This document shows positions 54,506-63,833 of a stretch of DNA of 64,000 nt, piece by piece. Source of the stretch: Arthrobacter sp. 24S4-2 (GTDB lineage: Bacteria; Actinomycetota; Actinomycetes; Actinomycetales; Micrococcaceae); the NCBI RefSeq assembly GCF_005280255.1, contig NZ_CP040018.1:1178001-1242000 (forward strand). The letters run 5' to 3'. Below the pieces are notes generated by a model. It saw nothing but the letters and a program-made list of their open reading frames with translations. It searched no databases and had not been told where the DNA came from. Made by a program: the position numbers and the translations under genes. Numbering within the stretch: the first letter of the stretch is position 1; the number at the start of each line of letters is the position of its first letter.

Positions 54506-55717
54506 ATGGATGCGACGGTCAGGCAGATTGGTGAGCGCGTTGTTGCCGCGTTGGAAGCAGCTGGCTATACGCGGTTGACGGTCTTGGAATACGTCAAATG
54601 GATTCGACGACTGGAGGAGCTGTCCCGAAGACAGGCCGGTGTCTATACGCCCGAATTGGGCGCCGAATTCGCTTCGATGACGACGAGCCCGCGCACGGGG
54701 AAGTTCAGCGATCAGCGGCGCAAAGCGCACCGACGTCTGAGGGATCTGTTCGACTCCTGTCTGCTCACCGGGACGGTTGACCTTTCGCTCAACCGCCGCG
54801 GTCAGGAACCGGCGGTACCCCAGGCTCAGGCGTTCATCGCCCTGCTGGTCTCCTGGTCCGACGAAATCGCAGAACGTGGACTGGCGGCGGAGACCCGCGG
54901 CGCCTATAACCGCGTTGCCCGGGGCTACCTGTTGTATCTGGAGGCCAACGGCATCACATCGCTGCAGGCGGCTGAGGGTGCCAGCGTTCTTGGTTTCCTG
55001 GAGTCGATGCGGGAACGCTGGTCGGGCAACTCGATGTGGGCCGGGGTGGGGAATCTGCGCCCGTTCCTGAACTTCGCCCGGCGCCCTGATCTGGTCGAGG
55101 CGGTGAACTTGGTCGGGGCGAAGCGGCATTACGGCATCATTGCCGTGCTGGGCGACGACGAAGAGGAGATGGTTGTCCAGGCCTGCGCGAGCGGGAAGAT
55201 TCCGGCTCGGGATGCGGCGATCACCTTACTGGCGCTGGTGACCGGTCTGCGGGCGTGCGACTTGATAGCCCTGCGCTTGAAAGACATCGACTGGAGAAGC
55301 CTGACGATCGGGATCGTGCAGCAGAAGACCGGCAATCCGTTGACGCTGCCACTGCCCCCGGCAGTCGCGGGCCGGCTGGCGCAGTATCTGCTTCAGGAGC
55401 GTCCTGATACCGGGGATGAGCACGTGTTTGTGCGCTCGGTCGCGCCCCATGCCGGGTTCTCTGATCACTGCTCCATCTATGACGTGATCAGGCGGGTCTT
55501 CAAGGCCGCCGGGGCTGATCATGAACGGGTCGGGACCCGGTTGCTGCGCCACAATGCAGCGACCAGGCTCCTGCGAGCCGGAACACCGCTGCCGATCATC
55601 TCGGCGATCCTGGGGCATTCGAGTCCGGACTCGACGAACGTGTATCTGGGTATGGACACCGAACAGATGCGCGCCTGCGTCCTGCCGCTGCCAGCCCTGC
55701 AGGCGGCGGCACGATGA
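54506..55717 (+). CDS. RIT tyrosine recombinase A
   Basis: 403 aa from the ATG at 54506 with AAGGGGA upstream. The SAM-like N-terminal core-binding domain covers about residues 1-190. The catalytic domain has Arg I in LVTGLRACDLIALRLKDIDW, the His-x-x-Arg box LLRHNAATRLLRAG, and the final His...Tyr in AILGHSSPDSTNVYLGMD. All active-site residues are present. It is the first of three recombinases and overlaps the second by ATGA. In RIT elements all three are thought to be needed for movement. Confidence 0.92.
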   Translation: MDATVRQIGERVVAALEAAGYTRLTVLEYVKWIRRLEELSRRQAGVYTPELGAEFASMTTSPRTGKFSDQRRKAHRRLRDLFDSCLLTGTVDLSLNRRGQEPAVPQAQAFIALLVSWSDEIAERGLAAETRGAYNRVARGYLLYLEANGITSLQAAEGASVLGFLESMRERWSGNSMWAGVGNLRPFLNFARRPDLVEAVNLVGAKRHYGIIAVLGDDEEEMVVQACASGKIPARDAAITLLALVTGLRACDLIALRLKDIDWRSLTIGIVQQKTGNPLTLPLPPAVAGRLAQYLLQERPDTGDEHVFVRSVAPHAGFSDHCSIYDVIRRVFKAAGADHERVGTRLLRHNAATRLLRAGTPLPIISAILGHSSPDSTNVYLGMDTEQMRACVLPLPALQAAAR

Positions 55718-56673
55718 AGAAGCCCGAGTTCACCAGCGGGTTCGCCACCAATCTGGAACGCTACCTGGACTTCAAGGAAAGCATCGGCGTGCAGAGAACC
55801 GCCCGACTCGGGTATTTGAGGGACTTCGACCGCTACTGCACCGAACACTCGTCCGAGGCTTTCGACCGTCCCACCGTCGAGGGTTGGGTCGCCTCCAGGG
55901 TCTCGGCCCACCCCGACGCCAAGCGAAACTGGATGTCATACATCCGGGACTTCGGACGCTGGCTTCGCATCAATGCAGACGGGAACGCGTACGTGCTCTC
56001 GGAGCAATGGAAAGCCCCTACCATCCGACCACAGCCATACCTGCTCACACGGGAGGAGATCGCCCGGTTCTTCCAGGAGGCGGCCAAGGCAGAAGCTCCC
56101 TTTCCGTGGAATTACCAGGGGCTCGCGTTCTTCGCACTGATGCACTCCTGCGGGCTGCGCACCTGCGAGGTCCGCCGGTTGGCCCCCGACGACGTGAACC
56201 TCGCCGACGGATACATCGACGTGCACTGGTCCAAGGGCAACCGAAGCCGCCGACTTCCCCTGACGGAGCAAGTCCTCGAGATCTTGGCTGCCTGCGATCA
56301 AGCGCTGGTGCGGCCCTTCGGCCAGACTCGGACCACTTTCTTCGTCTCCACCACGGGGGTCCAGGTATCTGCGAACCGGGTGGGCACCGAGTTCAGAAGG
56401 ATCTGGGATAGCGCCGGGCTGCCACAACCGCCGGAGGGAAAGCGGCCCACGCCCTACTCCTTCAGACATCACTTCGCTTACGCGAACATCGAACGGTGGA
56501 TGGCCGACGGCGTCGACGTCAACGCCATGCTGCCCTACCTGGCCCGCTATATGGGCCATGCCTCGCTGGCCAGCACCTACTATTACATCCACACGTCCCC
56601 GGACTTCATGGACGGCTATGCAGAGGCGAGAGGCGATACCCGGGAACTGCTGCCGAAGGTCGGATTCGAATGA
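55714..56673 (+). CDS. RIT tyrosine recombinase B
   Basis: 319 aa. The N-terminal domain has LERYLDFKESIGVQRTARLG. The catalytic domain has MHSCGLRTCEVRRLAPDDVN (Arg I), TPYSFRHHFAYANIERWM (His-x-x-His in place of the usual His-x-x-Arg) and YLARYMGHASLASTYYYIHT (His and Tyr). The altered second box is worth noting and is often seen in the middle RIT recombinase, as far as I recall. It is coupled by 4-bp overlaps on both sides. Confidence 0.9.
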   Translation: MKKPEFTSGFATNLERYLDFKESIGVQRTARLGYLRDFDRYCTEHSSEAFDRPTVEGWVASRVSAHPDAKRNWMSYIRDFGRWLRINADGNAYVLSEQWKAPTIRPQPYLLTREEIARFFQEAAKAEAPFPWNYQGLAFFALMHSCGLRTCEVRRLAPDDVNLADGYIDVHWSKGNRSRRLPLTEQVLEILAACDQALVRPFGQTRTTFFVSTTGVQVSANRVGTEFRRIWDSAGLPQPPEGKRPTPYSFRHHFAYANIERWMADGVDVNAMLPYLARYMGHASLASTYYYIHTSPDFMDGYAEARGDTRELLPKVGFE

Positions 56674-57710
56674 AACGCCACGCTCGCGACGATGCCCCGA
56701 ATTTCTGGGGATACGCGCGCACCTACCTGCACGACTACATGCCCAAAGTCAGGGCACTGTCGCCGAAGACCGTCGAGGCCTACCGGATCTCCCTCGAGTG
56801 CTACGTGGACTACCTGACCGGTGTCCAGCACATCGAGCGCAAGGACATCGGCTTCGACCACTTCGAACGACGGTTCCTCAAGGCATGGCTGGCCTGGATG
56901 CAGCAGACCAAGAACTACCAGCCCAAGACCGTGAACCTGCGCCTGACCGCGATCAAAGCGTTCCTGCACTACGCATCCAGCGAAGACATCCGACTGGTCG
57001 CGCTGCACGACGCGGCCAAGACGCTCAAAGCGCCCTCTCCGCCGAGAAAACCCGTCGAATACCTGCAAGAGCAAGAAACCGCCGCGATCCTCACCGCCTA
57101 CGACGGCTCCAGCAGCAAATCCCGGCGCAACCGCATGCTCCTGATCCTCCTCTACGAAAGCGCGGCCCGCGTCAGTGAGCTCACCGCGCTGACACTGGGC
57201 GATCTTCAACTGCAGCGCCCGGCGCACCTGACGCTGACCGGGAAACGGAACAAGAGCCGCATCGTGCCACTGGACGAGCAGACCGTCGAACACCTTCAGG
57301 TCTATCTCAAGGAGTTCCACCCCCGAGATGCGAACCCGCCGGCAACGCGACCGTTGTTCAACAGCCTTCACCTCGGAGAGCCCGCCAGGCTCTCCGAAGA
57401 CAGCGTCTCAGCGATCCTCAAGAAGGCCGGAGACACCGCCCGGAAAACCTGCCCGACGATCCCCGCCAAGCTGCACTGCCACCTGATCCGCAAGACCAGG
57501 GCCATGGACCTCTACCAACAAGGAATCCCGCTGCCGATCATCATGCAACTGCTCGGACACGAAAGCGCGAGCACCACCTCCGCCTTCTACGCCTTCGCCA
57601 CCCTGGAGATGATCAAAGCAGCCCTGAACACCGCAACACCCGCACTCGGCCACACCGACACCGAATGGCTCAGCGAAGAGAAACTCCAAATCCTCTACAC
57701 CCTCCGCTGA
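56670..57710 (+). CDS. RIT tyrosine recombinase C
   Basis: 346 aa. The core-binding domain has WGYARTYLHDYMPKVRALSP and SPKTVEAYRISLECYVDYL. The catalytic domain has LLYESAARVSELTALTLGDL (Arg I), GKRNKSRIVPLDEQTVEHLQ (Lys), CHLIRKTRAMDLYQQG (His-x-x-Arg box with shifted spacing) and QLLGHESASTTSAFYAFATL (His and Tyr). It most resembles XerC/D-like phage integrases. It ends just before the right inverted repeat. Confidence 0.91.
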   Translation: MKRHARDDAPNFWGYARTYLHDYMPKVRALSPKTVEAYRISLECYVDYLTGVQHIERKDIGFDHFERRFLKAWLAWMQQTKNYQPKTVNLRLTAIKAFLHYASSEDIRLVALHDAAKTLKAPSPPRKPVEYLQEQETAAILTAYDGSSSKSRRNRMLLILLYESAARVSELTALTLGDLQLQRPAHLTLTGKRNKSRIVPLDEQTVEHLQVYLKEFHPRDANPPATRPLFNSLHLGEPARLSEDSVSAILKKAGDTARKTCPTIPAKLHCHLIRKTRAMDLYQQGIPLPIIMQLLGHESASTTSAFYAFATLEMIKAALNTATPALGHTDTEWLSEEKLQILYTLR

Positions 57711-57719
57711 CCCAAAACG

Positions 57720-57803
57720 CTAAGCCGAGGAAACCATCCGGATTTCCCGCCAGTCGTGGGCAGCGGCCGCCCTCCTCGGCTTAGCGTTTTCCTCGGCATA
57801 ATC
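57720..57803 (-). repeat. RIT element 84-bp inverted repeat, right
   Basis: Exact reverse complement of 54358-54441. Confidence 0.93.
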
Positions 57804-57806
57804 CGA

Positions 57807-57828
57807 ACTAAGCCGAATTCGGCTTAGT
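57807..57828. repeat. 22-bp perfect palindrome at the right RIT end
   Basis: The half site ACTAAGCCGAA is followed by its exact complement, centred on GAATTC. It shares CTAAGCCGA with the 84-bp repeats and lies between the right repeat and the target copy CCGAT. No equivalent is found at the left end, so the two ends are not symmetrical. It may be a recombinase core site. Confidence 0.75.
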
Positions 57829-57831
57829 ACC

Positions 57832-58359
57832 GATAACGGCTCGGAGTTCATTAACTGGGAGCTGCTGACCTGGTGCGAACAGGAGAACCTGACGTTCACC
57901 CGGTCCCGCTCCGGGAACAAGAACGACGGGGCGCACGTGGAGCAGAAGAACTGGCACATCGTCCGCCAGACCGTCGGTTACCACCGCTACGACACCGCCG
58001 CCGAGCTGGAGCTGCTGAACCGGATCTGGGCGCTCCAGCGGCTGCTGACGAATCATTTCGCTCCGCAGCAGAAGCTCCTGGCGAAGGTCCGGACCGGAGC
58101 GAAGATCAGCAAGACATACGACCGGCCCGCGACTCCGTTCCAACGCGTGCTGGCCGACACCGGCACCGTCTCCAGGGACGTGAAGACGCGGCTACGGCGG
58201 GAAAACAAGCCCTTGAACCCGGCCGCCATCCAGCGGCAGATCCAGGCACTGAGCGCCGAACTCCTGACCCTGACCACGGCGAAACAGGGCACCAAACCCC
58301 GGCCGGTCATCCGGGCAAAACCAAATGATTCCACGAAACAACCAAGGCGGGCATCTTGA
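57832..58359 (+). pseudogene. transposase, 3' part (interrupted by RIT element)
   Basis: The frame continues the 53671-54360 gene: GAT-AAC-GGC gives DNGSEFINWELLTWCEQENL, then RSRSGNKNDGAHVEQKNWHI (catalytic Glu), RYDTAAELELLNRIWALQRL and a C-terminal LNPAAIQRQIQALSAELLTL. It ends with TGA at 58359, inside the right terminal repeat of the IS. Confidence 0.87.
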
Positions 58360-58373
58360 CATGATTCCTCGGG

Positions 58374-58389
58374 TGGGGCGCGTTGACTC
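58374..58389. repeat. 16-bp direct repeat outside the split IS, right copy
   Basis: TGGGGCGCGTTGACTC, identical to 53542-53557. Confidence 0.6.
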
Positions 58390-58521
58390 GTGGAAAAGGT
58401 CCGCGTGGCCGGATATATGTTGCCTGACGTGAAAATGAAGGGCACGAGACGCAAGTGGCTGGTTCAGGGGCAGGGGTGAGTGCACCGTCGTTAGGAGGGC
58501 GGTGTGTGCGGCCGTTTTCGT

Positions 58522-59480
58522 TCAGTTTGTCGGGGCGGTGGGTGTGAGTTGGACGTCGTAGCCAAGTTGATGGAGCTGGCTGAGGGCGTGGCGCTCGGTC
58601 GTCCTGCGGTGGGTGCGCTGAAAGTGTTCGGGGTCGAGGTCTTCGAACACGGTGCCGTCGGTGGGCAGATGCCAGATGGTGACGATCATGGAATGTTCGA
58701 TGGCCACCATGCTCTCATCGGCCCTCTGCGCGATGTCAGTCGCTTGTAGCGTGATTGCCAGAAGGTGCCGTTGGTTCTGACTGCTGCCATGGCGGCTATG
58801 CCGATGCGAGATGGGAACTGGGTCATGTCGGCCCCCGTTTCGGCGATGATGATTTCCGCGACGGTCTTGCTGATACCGGGAACTGTCGTGAGTAGTTATG
58901 CACCAAGCCAGTGGGGCTATGGCGGAATCGATGCGGTCGCTGAGGCTGATGATCCGTTGGTTGAGCGAATCGAATGGTCCAGGTGCATCTGGGTCGCATA
59001 GGCGTGGTGGTCGTTGAACCTGCCATCGAGGGCCTCAGTGAGCTGGTCGATCTTGTTTTTGAGCCGTCCACGGGCCAGATCCGCCAACAGCAGCGGGTCG
59101 CGTTCGCTGGCGATGAGGGCCTCGCGCGTGGCTCTGCCGGAAACGCCGAGGGTGCGTGGCAACCGACGAGATCTTGATGTTGGCATTTTCCAGCAGTTTC
59201 TCGACGCGTTGAATCTCTCGGCTTTACTCGGCGACGAACATAGTTCGGGATCTGGTGAGGTCCAGTAACGGGCGGATATGTTCGGGCGGCACGAAGGAGG
59301 TCCTGACGAGTCCGTGTGCGCATCCCCGCGCACCGATAGTACAGCACTTCCATGACCTTCTCCTTCATGAGCAGCGACGGCTGCAGCGGCCCACGCTGCC
59401 GAAGCCCTTGTGCTGTTCCGGGGAAGACAGGGCAAATCTGGAGTCTGACTCTCGTGCTCGAAGCAACAATCCACGAAACC
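58522..59480 (-). pseudogene. IS110-family transposase, decayed
   Basis: Pieces of an IS110 transposase are readable in different reverse frames. One has TLGVSGRATREALIASERDP, LARGRLKNKIDQLTEALDGR and FNDHHAYATQMHLDHSIR. A later one has MVAIEHSMIVTIWHLPTDGT, VFEDLDPEHFQRTHRRTTER and LHQLGYDVQLTP, the usual C-terminus. The catalytic DEDD N-terminal part is not clearly preserved, and several frameshifts separate the pieces. It is a genuine relic, unlike the single-base breaks elsewhere. Confidence 0.75.
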
Positions 59481-59556
59481 CGTGGAAGTCTTCCGACACC
59501 AGGCTCATTGACGGGCTCGAAAGGCACCAAGGAAACACCGGCGTAGACCGGAACAG

Positions 59557-59598
59557 ACCGTTCCATCGTCGGCCTGCGCAGGCCGACGTTGGAACGGT
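59557..59598. repeat. 42-bp near-perfect palindrome
   Basis: The half ACCGTTCCATCGTCGGCCTG is followed by its inverse with one mismatched pair. The central 20 bp (GTCGGCCTGCGCAGGCCGAC) are a perfect palindrome with no loop. It lies just upstream of the IS110 relic on its 5' side. It may be an IS end, a recombination site or a cruciform. Confidence 0.7.
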
Positions 59599-59712
59599 GA
59601 CCGGCGAAGTTTTCCGAAATGAACGAAGCGCCCGAACCGGGCGCTGGGAAGCTCATTGCAAAAAGGTCCGGGAAGGGGTGGGCGCGGACATCCTTGAGGG
59701 ATGGGACTGACG

Positions 59713-59880
59713 ATGAGCCAGCGCAAGGCTGTCACGGTGATCAAGGCACGGGCGTAGGCCTGCGGGGGCCGGTCGGAGGAGGTGCGGATCCTGGCTCAGA
59801 TGGTGGAGCTGACGGGCGGGAACCGGGACTATTCCCGGCCCTGCGGGTCGGCAAACCAAATCATCGTTCCTGTCGAGTTG
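59713..59880 (+). pseudogene. N-terminal relic of a second rve-type transposase
   Basis: The ATG at 59713 encodes MSQRKAVTVIKARA, then an in-frame TAG, then EEVRILAQMVELTGGNRDYS. Both parts match the N-terminus of the transposase at 53671 (MSERRAVTKAIATRY and VLDELCATTGWHRDHA). It is followed by unrelated sequence, so it is a truncated second copy of the same IS type. Confidence 0.6.
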
Positions 59881-59914
59881 TGGTTTTGCATGGTCAATGG
59901 TCAATCAGCCCTAG

Positions 59915-61392
59915 CTAGAGGGAATAGGTGGCAATGTCGGGGCGCACTGTGAGCCACTGAGTTTCCGTGAACGCCTCAATGTTGGCCTCCGGCCCCCGAA
60001 CCGCGATCCGTTGCCGGAGGCGCGTACACCGCCAAAGGGTGCATTCGCTTCATCGCCGATTGTTTGTTCGTTGATGTGGATAATTCCGCAGGGAATACTG
60101 TCGGCAACTTCCATCGCCATACCCACGTCGCCCAGTATGCCCAGCGACAGACCGTATTCCGTGTCGCCAGCCAGCGCGATCGCCTCGTCGACGGTGGCGA
60201 AAGGCACGACGGGCGCGACGGGGCCGAAGACCTCCTCGGCATAGGCCGGCATTTCCGGGGTGACTCCAGCGAGAACCGTGGGCCGGTAGAACAGGCCTTC
60301 GTGGGTTCCACCGGTGGCCAGGCGCGCGCCGGCCGCCACCGTGGATGTGACGAGGCGGTTAATGCGGGCGACCTGGACCTCATCGATAACGGGCCCGAGT
60401 GCCACCTGCTCCGTGGCAGGATTGCCCACCGTCAGCCGCTGGGCTTCTTCGACCAATGCTTCTACGTACGCCGAGTGCAGGCTTTCATGGACGAGGTGCC
60501 GTCCGGTCGTCATGCATATCTGGCCTTGGTGCATGAAGGAACCGAAGGAGCCTGCCGCGGCCGCCTTGGTCAGGTCTGCCCCGGGAAGGATGATGAGGGC
60601 GCCATTACCGCCAAGTTCGAGATGGGCTCGTTTGAGGTGTTCTCCGGCGAGCCGGGCAACCGATCTCCCTGCCAAGGTGGAGCCCGTGAACGAAACTATG
60701 CGCACCTCGGGGGCTGTGACCAGCGCTTCACCGACCCCCGCGCCGCCGAGAAGAAGTTGTAATACCCCAGCTGGCAGTCCCGCCGCTTGAAAGGCTGCAA
60801 CAATGACCGCCCCTCCGCTGATCGGCGTGCGGGGATCGGGTTTCAGGAGTACGGAGTTGCCGAGCGCGAGGGCCGGGGCAACCGAACGGATCGCGAGGAA
60901 TAGCGGTGTGTTGAATGGCGCGATGACCGAGACCACGCCCGCGGGGCGACGACGGGCAAAGCTCCAGCGCGGAGCACCTGTCGGCAATACACGTCCAGAC
61001 GGAAACGAGGGCAGTGCCGCCGCTTCCTGGCACTCCAGGACAGCCCCGTAAACCTCTGATGCGGCCTTCACCGGAACGGCCCCTGCCTCGCGCACAATCC
61101 AGTGTTCGATTTCCGACGCATGACGGCTCAACGCCTCACCGGCGGCACGTAGGATGGCCGCACGCTCTTCATATGGAGCCGCAGCCCATCCGCGCTGAGC
61201 AACGGCGGCACGGGAGGCCGCTGTGAGAACGTCAGTTTTGGAAGCCTGACCGATCCAAGCGAGGTGGCGTCCCGTCGCCTTCTCAATCACAGCGATGTCA
61301 CCGCCAGCCGCAGGTTCCCATCCGAGGGCCCCGAAAAGGTTTCCTTTCCATGAATCTGCATTGAGCAGGCCGCCCGAAGCTTGCCTACTCAT
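59915..61392 (-). CDS. aldehyde dehydrogenase (benzaldehyde dehydrogenase-like), frameshift near C-terminus
   Basis: NAD(P)-dependent oxidation of an aldehyde to an acid. The ALDH blocks are present: FARRRPAGVVSVIAPFNTPL, SVLLKPDPRTPISGG, VSFTGSTLAGRSVARLAGEH, HLELGGNGALIIL (Glu), SFMHQGQICMTTGRHLVHES (catalytic Cys), EEVFGPVAPVVPF and INEQTIGDEANAPFGGVRAS. Near the end the frame slips at a run of five G (59993-59997). With one more, it ends PEANIEAFTETQWLTVRPDI and ATYSL at 59915 (492 aa), the usual tail. The ATG is at 61392. It is close to benzaldehyde/vanillin dehydrogenases, but the substrate is not proven. No catabolic neighbours are seen. Confidence 0.88.
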
Positions 61393-61651
61393 GGCTTTTT
61401 CCGACGTTTAAGGCCGAGGTGATCCAAGTTTCCAGCAGCGGGAGGGCTATACATTGAGACAGCACACGGGGCCCCTCGTAAAAGGGCAAGGGCCCACGAA
61501 TCTCGGAGCGGATCATTGCAACGGACATGACGTCCCCTTTTGAGAACCAGCGGACCCGAGACAGTGATTAGTCAGACAGGGCGCGCTGGCGCGAGTCTAC
61601 GCTGACGTCGCCGATTGCCATAGGGTCGTAACTCCACTTAAAAACAGGTAG
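61393..61651. promoter_or_regulatory. upstream region of the aldehyde dehydrogenase gene
   Basis: About 260 bp between the ALDH start (reverse) and the secreted-protein remnant (forward). It presumably holds the ALDH promoter; no -35/-10 pair or operator could be assigned with confidence. A short inverted repeat (GGGGCCCC near 61475) is present. Confidence 0.25.
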
Positions 61652-62199
61652 TTGCCACTCTTCGCGGAAGACTCGTACGTCGCCTCTTGGTCGCCTGCCC
61701 CGTCCTCGGCGCCGACACTGTTCGGCTTGAACCTGAGCCTCGCCCAGGTGAACCTGATCGACTTCAACAGCACCATGTTCAACAGCACAGCTCTCCCGAC
61801 GACCACGGCCTTCGCCGCAGCGGCCCAGCAGCAGCAGACCACGATCATACTGTTTGATCCGGCCAGCGCCGGTTCGTGAATCTGTTCGCCGGCAGTGCGC
61901 CGGGCTCGCTCGAGGTCGTCGATCCGATAGCACGCATCGCGGACGTCCAAGCCATGGTCCTTGCCTTTAATCTGAACGACGGCGTCAAGACCGCGTTGCA
62001 GGTCCCGCTCAAGAAGGCCACCGGGTATCTCAGCGACGCCTCGACATCCAACGATGGGAATGCCATCAAGGAGCTGCAGAAATTTAGCGACCTGGTCAAC
62101 GCCCTCCCAGTGACCGTCATCGCCAACCTTGATGCCCGCCGTCTGATCAAAGCTGCGAGCAAGGCGATCTTCACGATCAACGAGTTGCAGCCCTGCTAG
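61652..62199 (+). pseudogene. C-terminal part of a secreted protein, one frameshift, N-terminus lost
   Basis: Two frames join: LFGLNLSLAQVNLIDFNSTM and ILFDPASAGS, then (one base missing at about 61876) VNLFAGSAPGSLEVVDPIAR, VQAMVLAFNLNDGVKTALQV, LKKATGYLSDASTSNDGNAI and NLDARRLIKAASKAIFTINE ending in LQPC. The second half is the helical FIVAR-like C-terminal module seen in secreted actinobacterial proteins. There is no signal peptide and an in-frame TAG directly precedes 61652, so the front of the gene is missing. A terminator follows at 62218. Confidence 0.55.
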
Positions 62200-62217
62200 A
62201 CATACCTCTCTACCGGA

Positions 62218-62247
62218 GGGCAGGCCATTCCCCGGCATGGCCTGCCC
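62218..62247 (+). terminator. hairpin terminator
   Basis: A perfect 11-bp stem GGGCAGGCCAT / ATGGCCTGCCC with an 8-nt loop, 19 bp after the stop at 62199. There is no strong T tract. Confidence 0.7.
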
Positions 62248-62616
62248 CGCTCTTCACCTGAATTTCGTAAAGCGCGCCACATATCGCTGGTGATTCACAT
62301 CCCCGCAGAATGACGTCCCTCTGTGGCCGCTCGCCGTAACCACCACGATTCTCGAATCAACCTGTTCTTTAAACTGCGGCGTTGTCGCCGGGATCCCGCA
62401 GCGAACATTAACAGGTAGTCACCACTCGCGACGTTTCGACATTGGCTCATATATGCTCCCGCTGAGCCGGTGATCCCATCGGTGGAGTTGAGCGGCGTAG
62501 TCCAATTATGCCGCGGTCAGGGTTTTGTCCCGAAGTTTAGCGGCGCACGGTCTCCTGTCAGATTTCTGGTGGTGCGCAATCCAAAGAAGCAACGCGTCTG
62601 AATTGATGGAGGAAAG
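62248..62616. other. 369-bp interval, upstream of the secreted protein gene
   Basis: No gene is recognised. The region ends in GAGGAAAG, the ribosome binding site of the gene at 62617, and should contain its promoter. Nothing else is seen in it. Confidence 0.4.
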
Positions 62617-63060
62617 ATGATGAATCTCAAATCGCGCGCATCTATAACGGGAGTATTCGCTGCCGTCCTCACCCTGATGTCAGTGGCGGCGCCAGCCCAC
62701 GCGGCTGACCTGACAATCCTCGACATAGGGAATGGCACACTCGTCCGGAAGGGCATTGCCGTCGAAGTTCCTGTGACCTTCGTCTGTCCCGCGGACTCGA
62801 TTGAAACGGGACTGAACCTTGAAGTACGTGAGGACTTTGGTAACGGGGATTTCGCAGCAGCCGGCCAGGGCGTAGGTGGTTTCACCTGCACAGGGGAGAG
62901 CCAGACGATCACAGTGACCGCACCCGCAACATCCAAGGGCGGCGCCGTCCCTCTTAAGATCGGGAAAGCGACGGCAACCGTCCTCATGCAAGTCTGTTCA
63001 CCCACCTTCGACTGCCCCACAGTTGAGATCACGACTGAGATAAAGATCAAAAACAAATAG
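62617..63060 (+). CDS. secreted protein of unknown function
   Basis: 147 aa. The ATG at 62617 (or 62620) follows GAGGAAAG. The signal peptide SITGVFAAVLTLMSVAAPAH ends at A-H-A, giving a mature protein of about 118 aa: DLTILDIGNGTLVRKGIAVE, VPVTFVCPADSIETGL, GGFTCTGESQTITVTAPATS, ATVLMQVCSPTFDCPTVEIT. Four Cys could form two disulfides, and the strand pattern suggests an immunoglobulin-like beta-sandwich. No family is assigned. It is a single gene. Confidence 0.78.
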   Translation: MMNLKSRASITGVFAAVLTLMSVAAPAHAADLTILDIGNGTLVRKGIAVEVPVTFVCPADSIETGLNLEVREDFGNGDFAAAGQGVGGFTCTGESQTITVTAPATSKGGAVPLKIGKATATVLMQVCSPTFDCPTVEITTEIKIKNK

Positions 63061-63833
63061 TCTTCTTGAGTCAGCAATCTGGCACAACCAGCACGTCCGC
63101 GTAATGCCGGGCAGTGTGAACGGCCAGTCCGACGCCGGCGGGCGGTCAAGGCCTCATCGACCCAGTGAAACGGTTCGTTAGCGGGCCGGTACGCCGAAGA
63201 GATCATGACGAGGACTGCGGCGCCGATCCCCACGAAGGACCCGAATTTGAAGGCTTGACGCTCACGGCGGTCTTCGATGGTCGGTGAAGCTGTTTCATAG
63301 CGCTGCCCCTCAGGCTGTGATTCCGTCGAGCCTAAAGGAGAGTTGGTCCGGAAAAGTAGGCAGCTGAAGGAGTAAGGGGCCGGCGACGGCTTATTGGTGC
63401 ACGAGGTCTCAGCCGCGCACCCTCGCCGCCGGGCGGGCACTATGACCTAATTTACGGCCGTGCGGTGCCGGGCACCGTAAGCACTCTTTGGTTGTTCTGC
63501 GAACCGACCGGCTTGCCGGACAGTCTGTGCGGGCCGGGCAGCGAGAAATGCTTCGCTGTGTTTCGTGTGGTGGTGGGTGCCCGGAAGGGTACCCCCGCTA
63601 TTTCCGGCAACATATCGATCGCGTGCCTTAAACGAGAGGTGCTCCGGCGGGCCAATTTAGGGTTCAAGAATGAACAGTTTCCCGGGAGGCATATTCCTCA
63701 ACGGAAAGGTTGGCCGTTCAGGGTTGGCTGGGCGCAAGCCAGGTTCAGCAGCAAAACGGGGCAGGACGCGCGACACGATGGGACGAAACCGCCGAGCGGC
63801 GTCCGAACCTTCATGCTGCTTTTGGTCACGTGG
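63061..63833. other. 773-bp interval without a convincing gene
   Basis: A reverse-strand frame at about 63120-63320 contains TIEDRRERQAFKFGSFVGIG, AAVLVMISSAYRPANEPF, which looks like a fragment of a small membrane protein, but no start or end could be fixed. The rest shows nothing recognisable. Confidence 0.35.

Larger units (their letters stand above)
54361..57829 (+). mobile_element. RIT element (recombinase in trio), 3.5 kb
   Basis: Three tyrosine recombinase genes in tandem with 4-bp overlapping stop/start codons lie between 84-bp perfect inverted repeats and inside an IS transposase gene. CCGAT occurs directly before (54356-54360) and after (57830-57834) the element. The right side has an additional 26 bp outside the repeat that is mostly a 22-bp palindrome. 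This organisation matches published RIT elements. All three genes are open, so the element may still be mobile. Confidence 0.92.
53584..58371 (+). mobile_element. rve-type IS, interrupted by a RIT element
   Basis: Imperfect terminal inverted repeats of about 25 bp (53584-53608 and 58347-58371; CGAGGAATCAT common to both, then GATGCCCGC or AATGCCCGC) bracket a transposase gene split in two. Removing the inserted element leaves an IS of about 1.3 kb. The transposase has the integrase (rve) core. I do not assign the IS family with certainty; it resembles ISNCY-type elements common in Arthrobacter. Confidence 0.7.

Noticed and set aside
62517..63440. Reverse frame of 307 codons over the secreted protein gene
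   Set aside because: Most of it is antisense to the signal-peptide protein at 62617. Only its first part (about 63120-63320) looks protein-like and could not be bounded.
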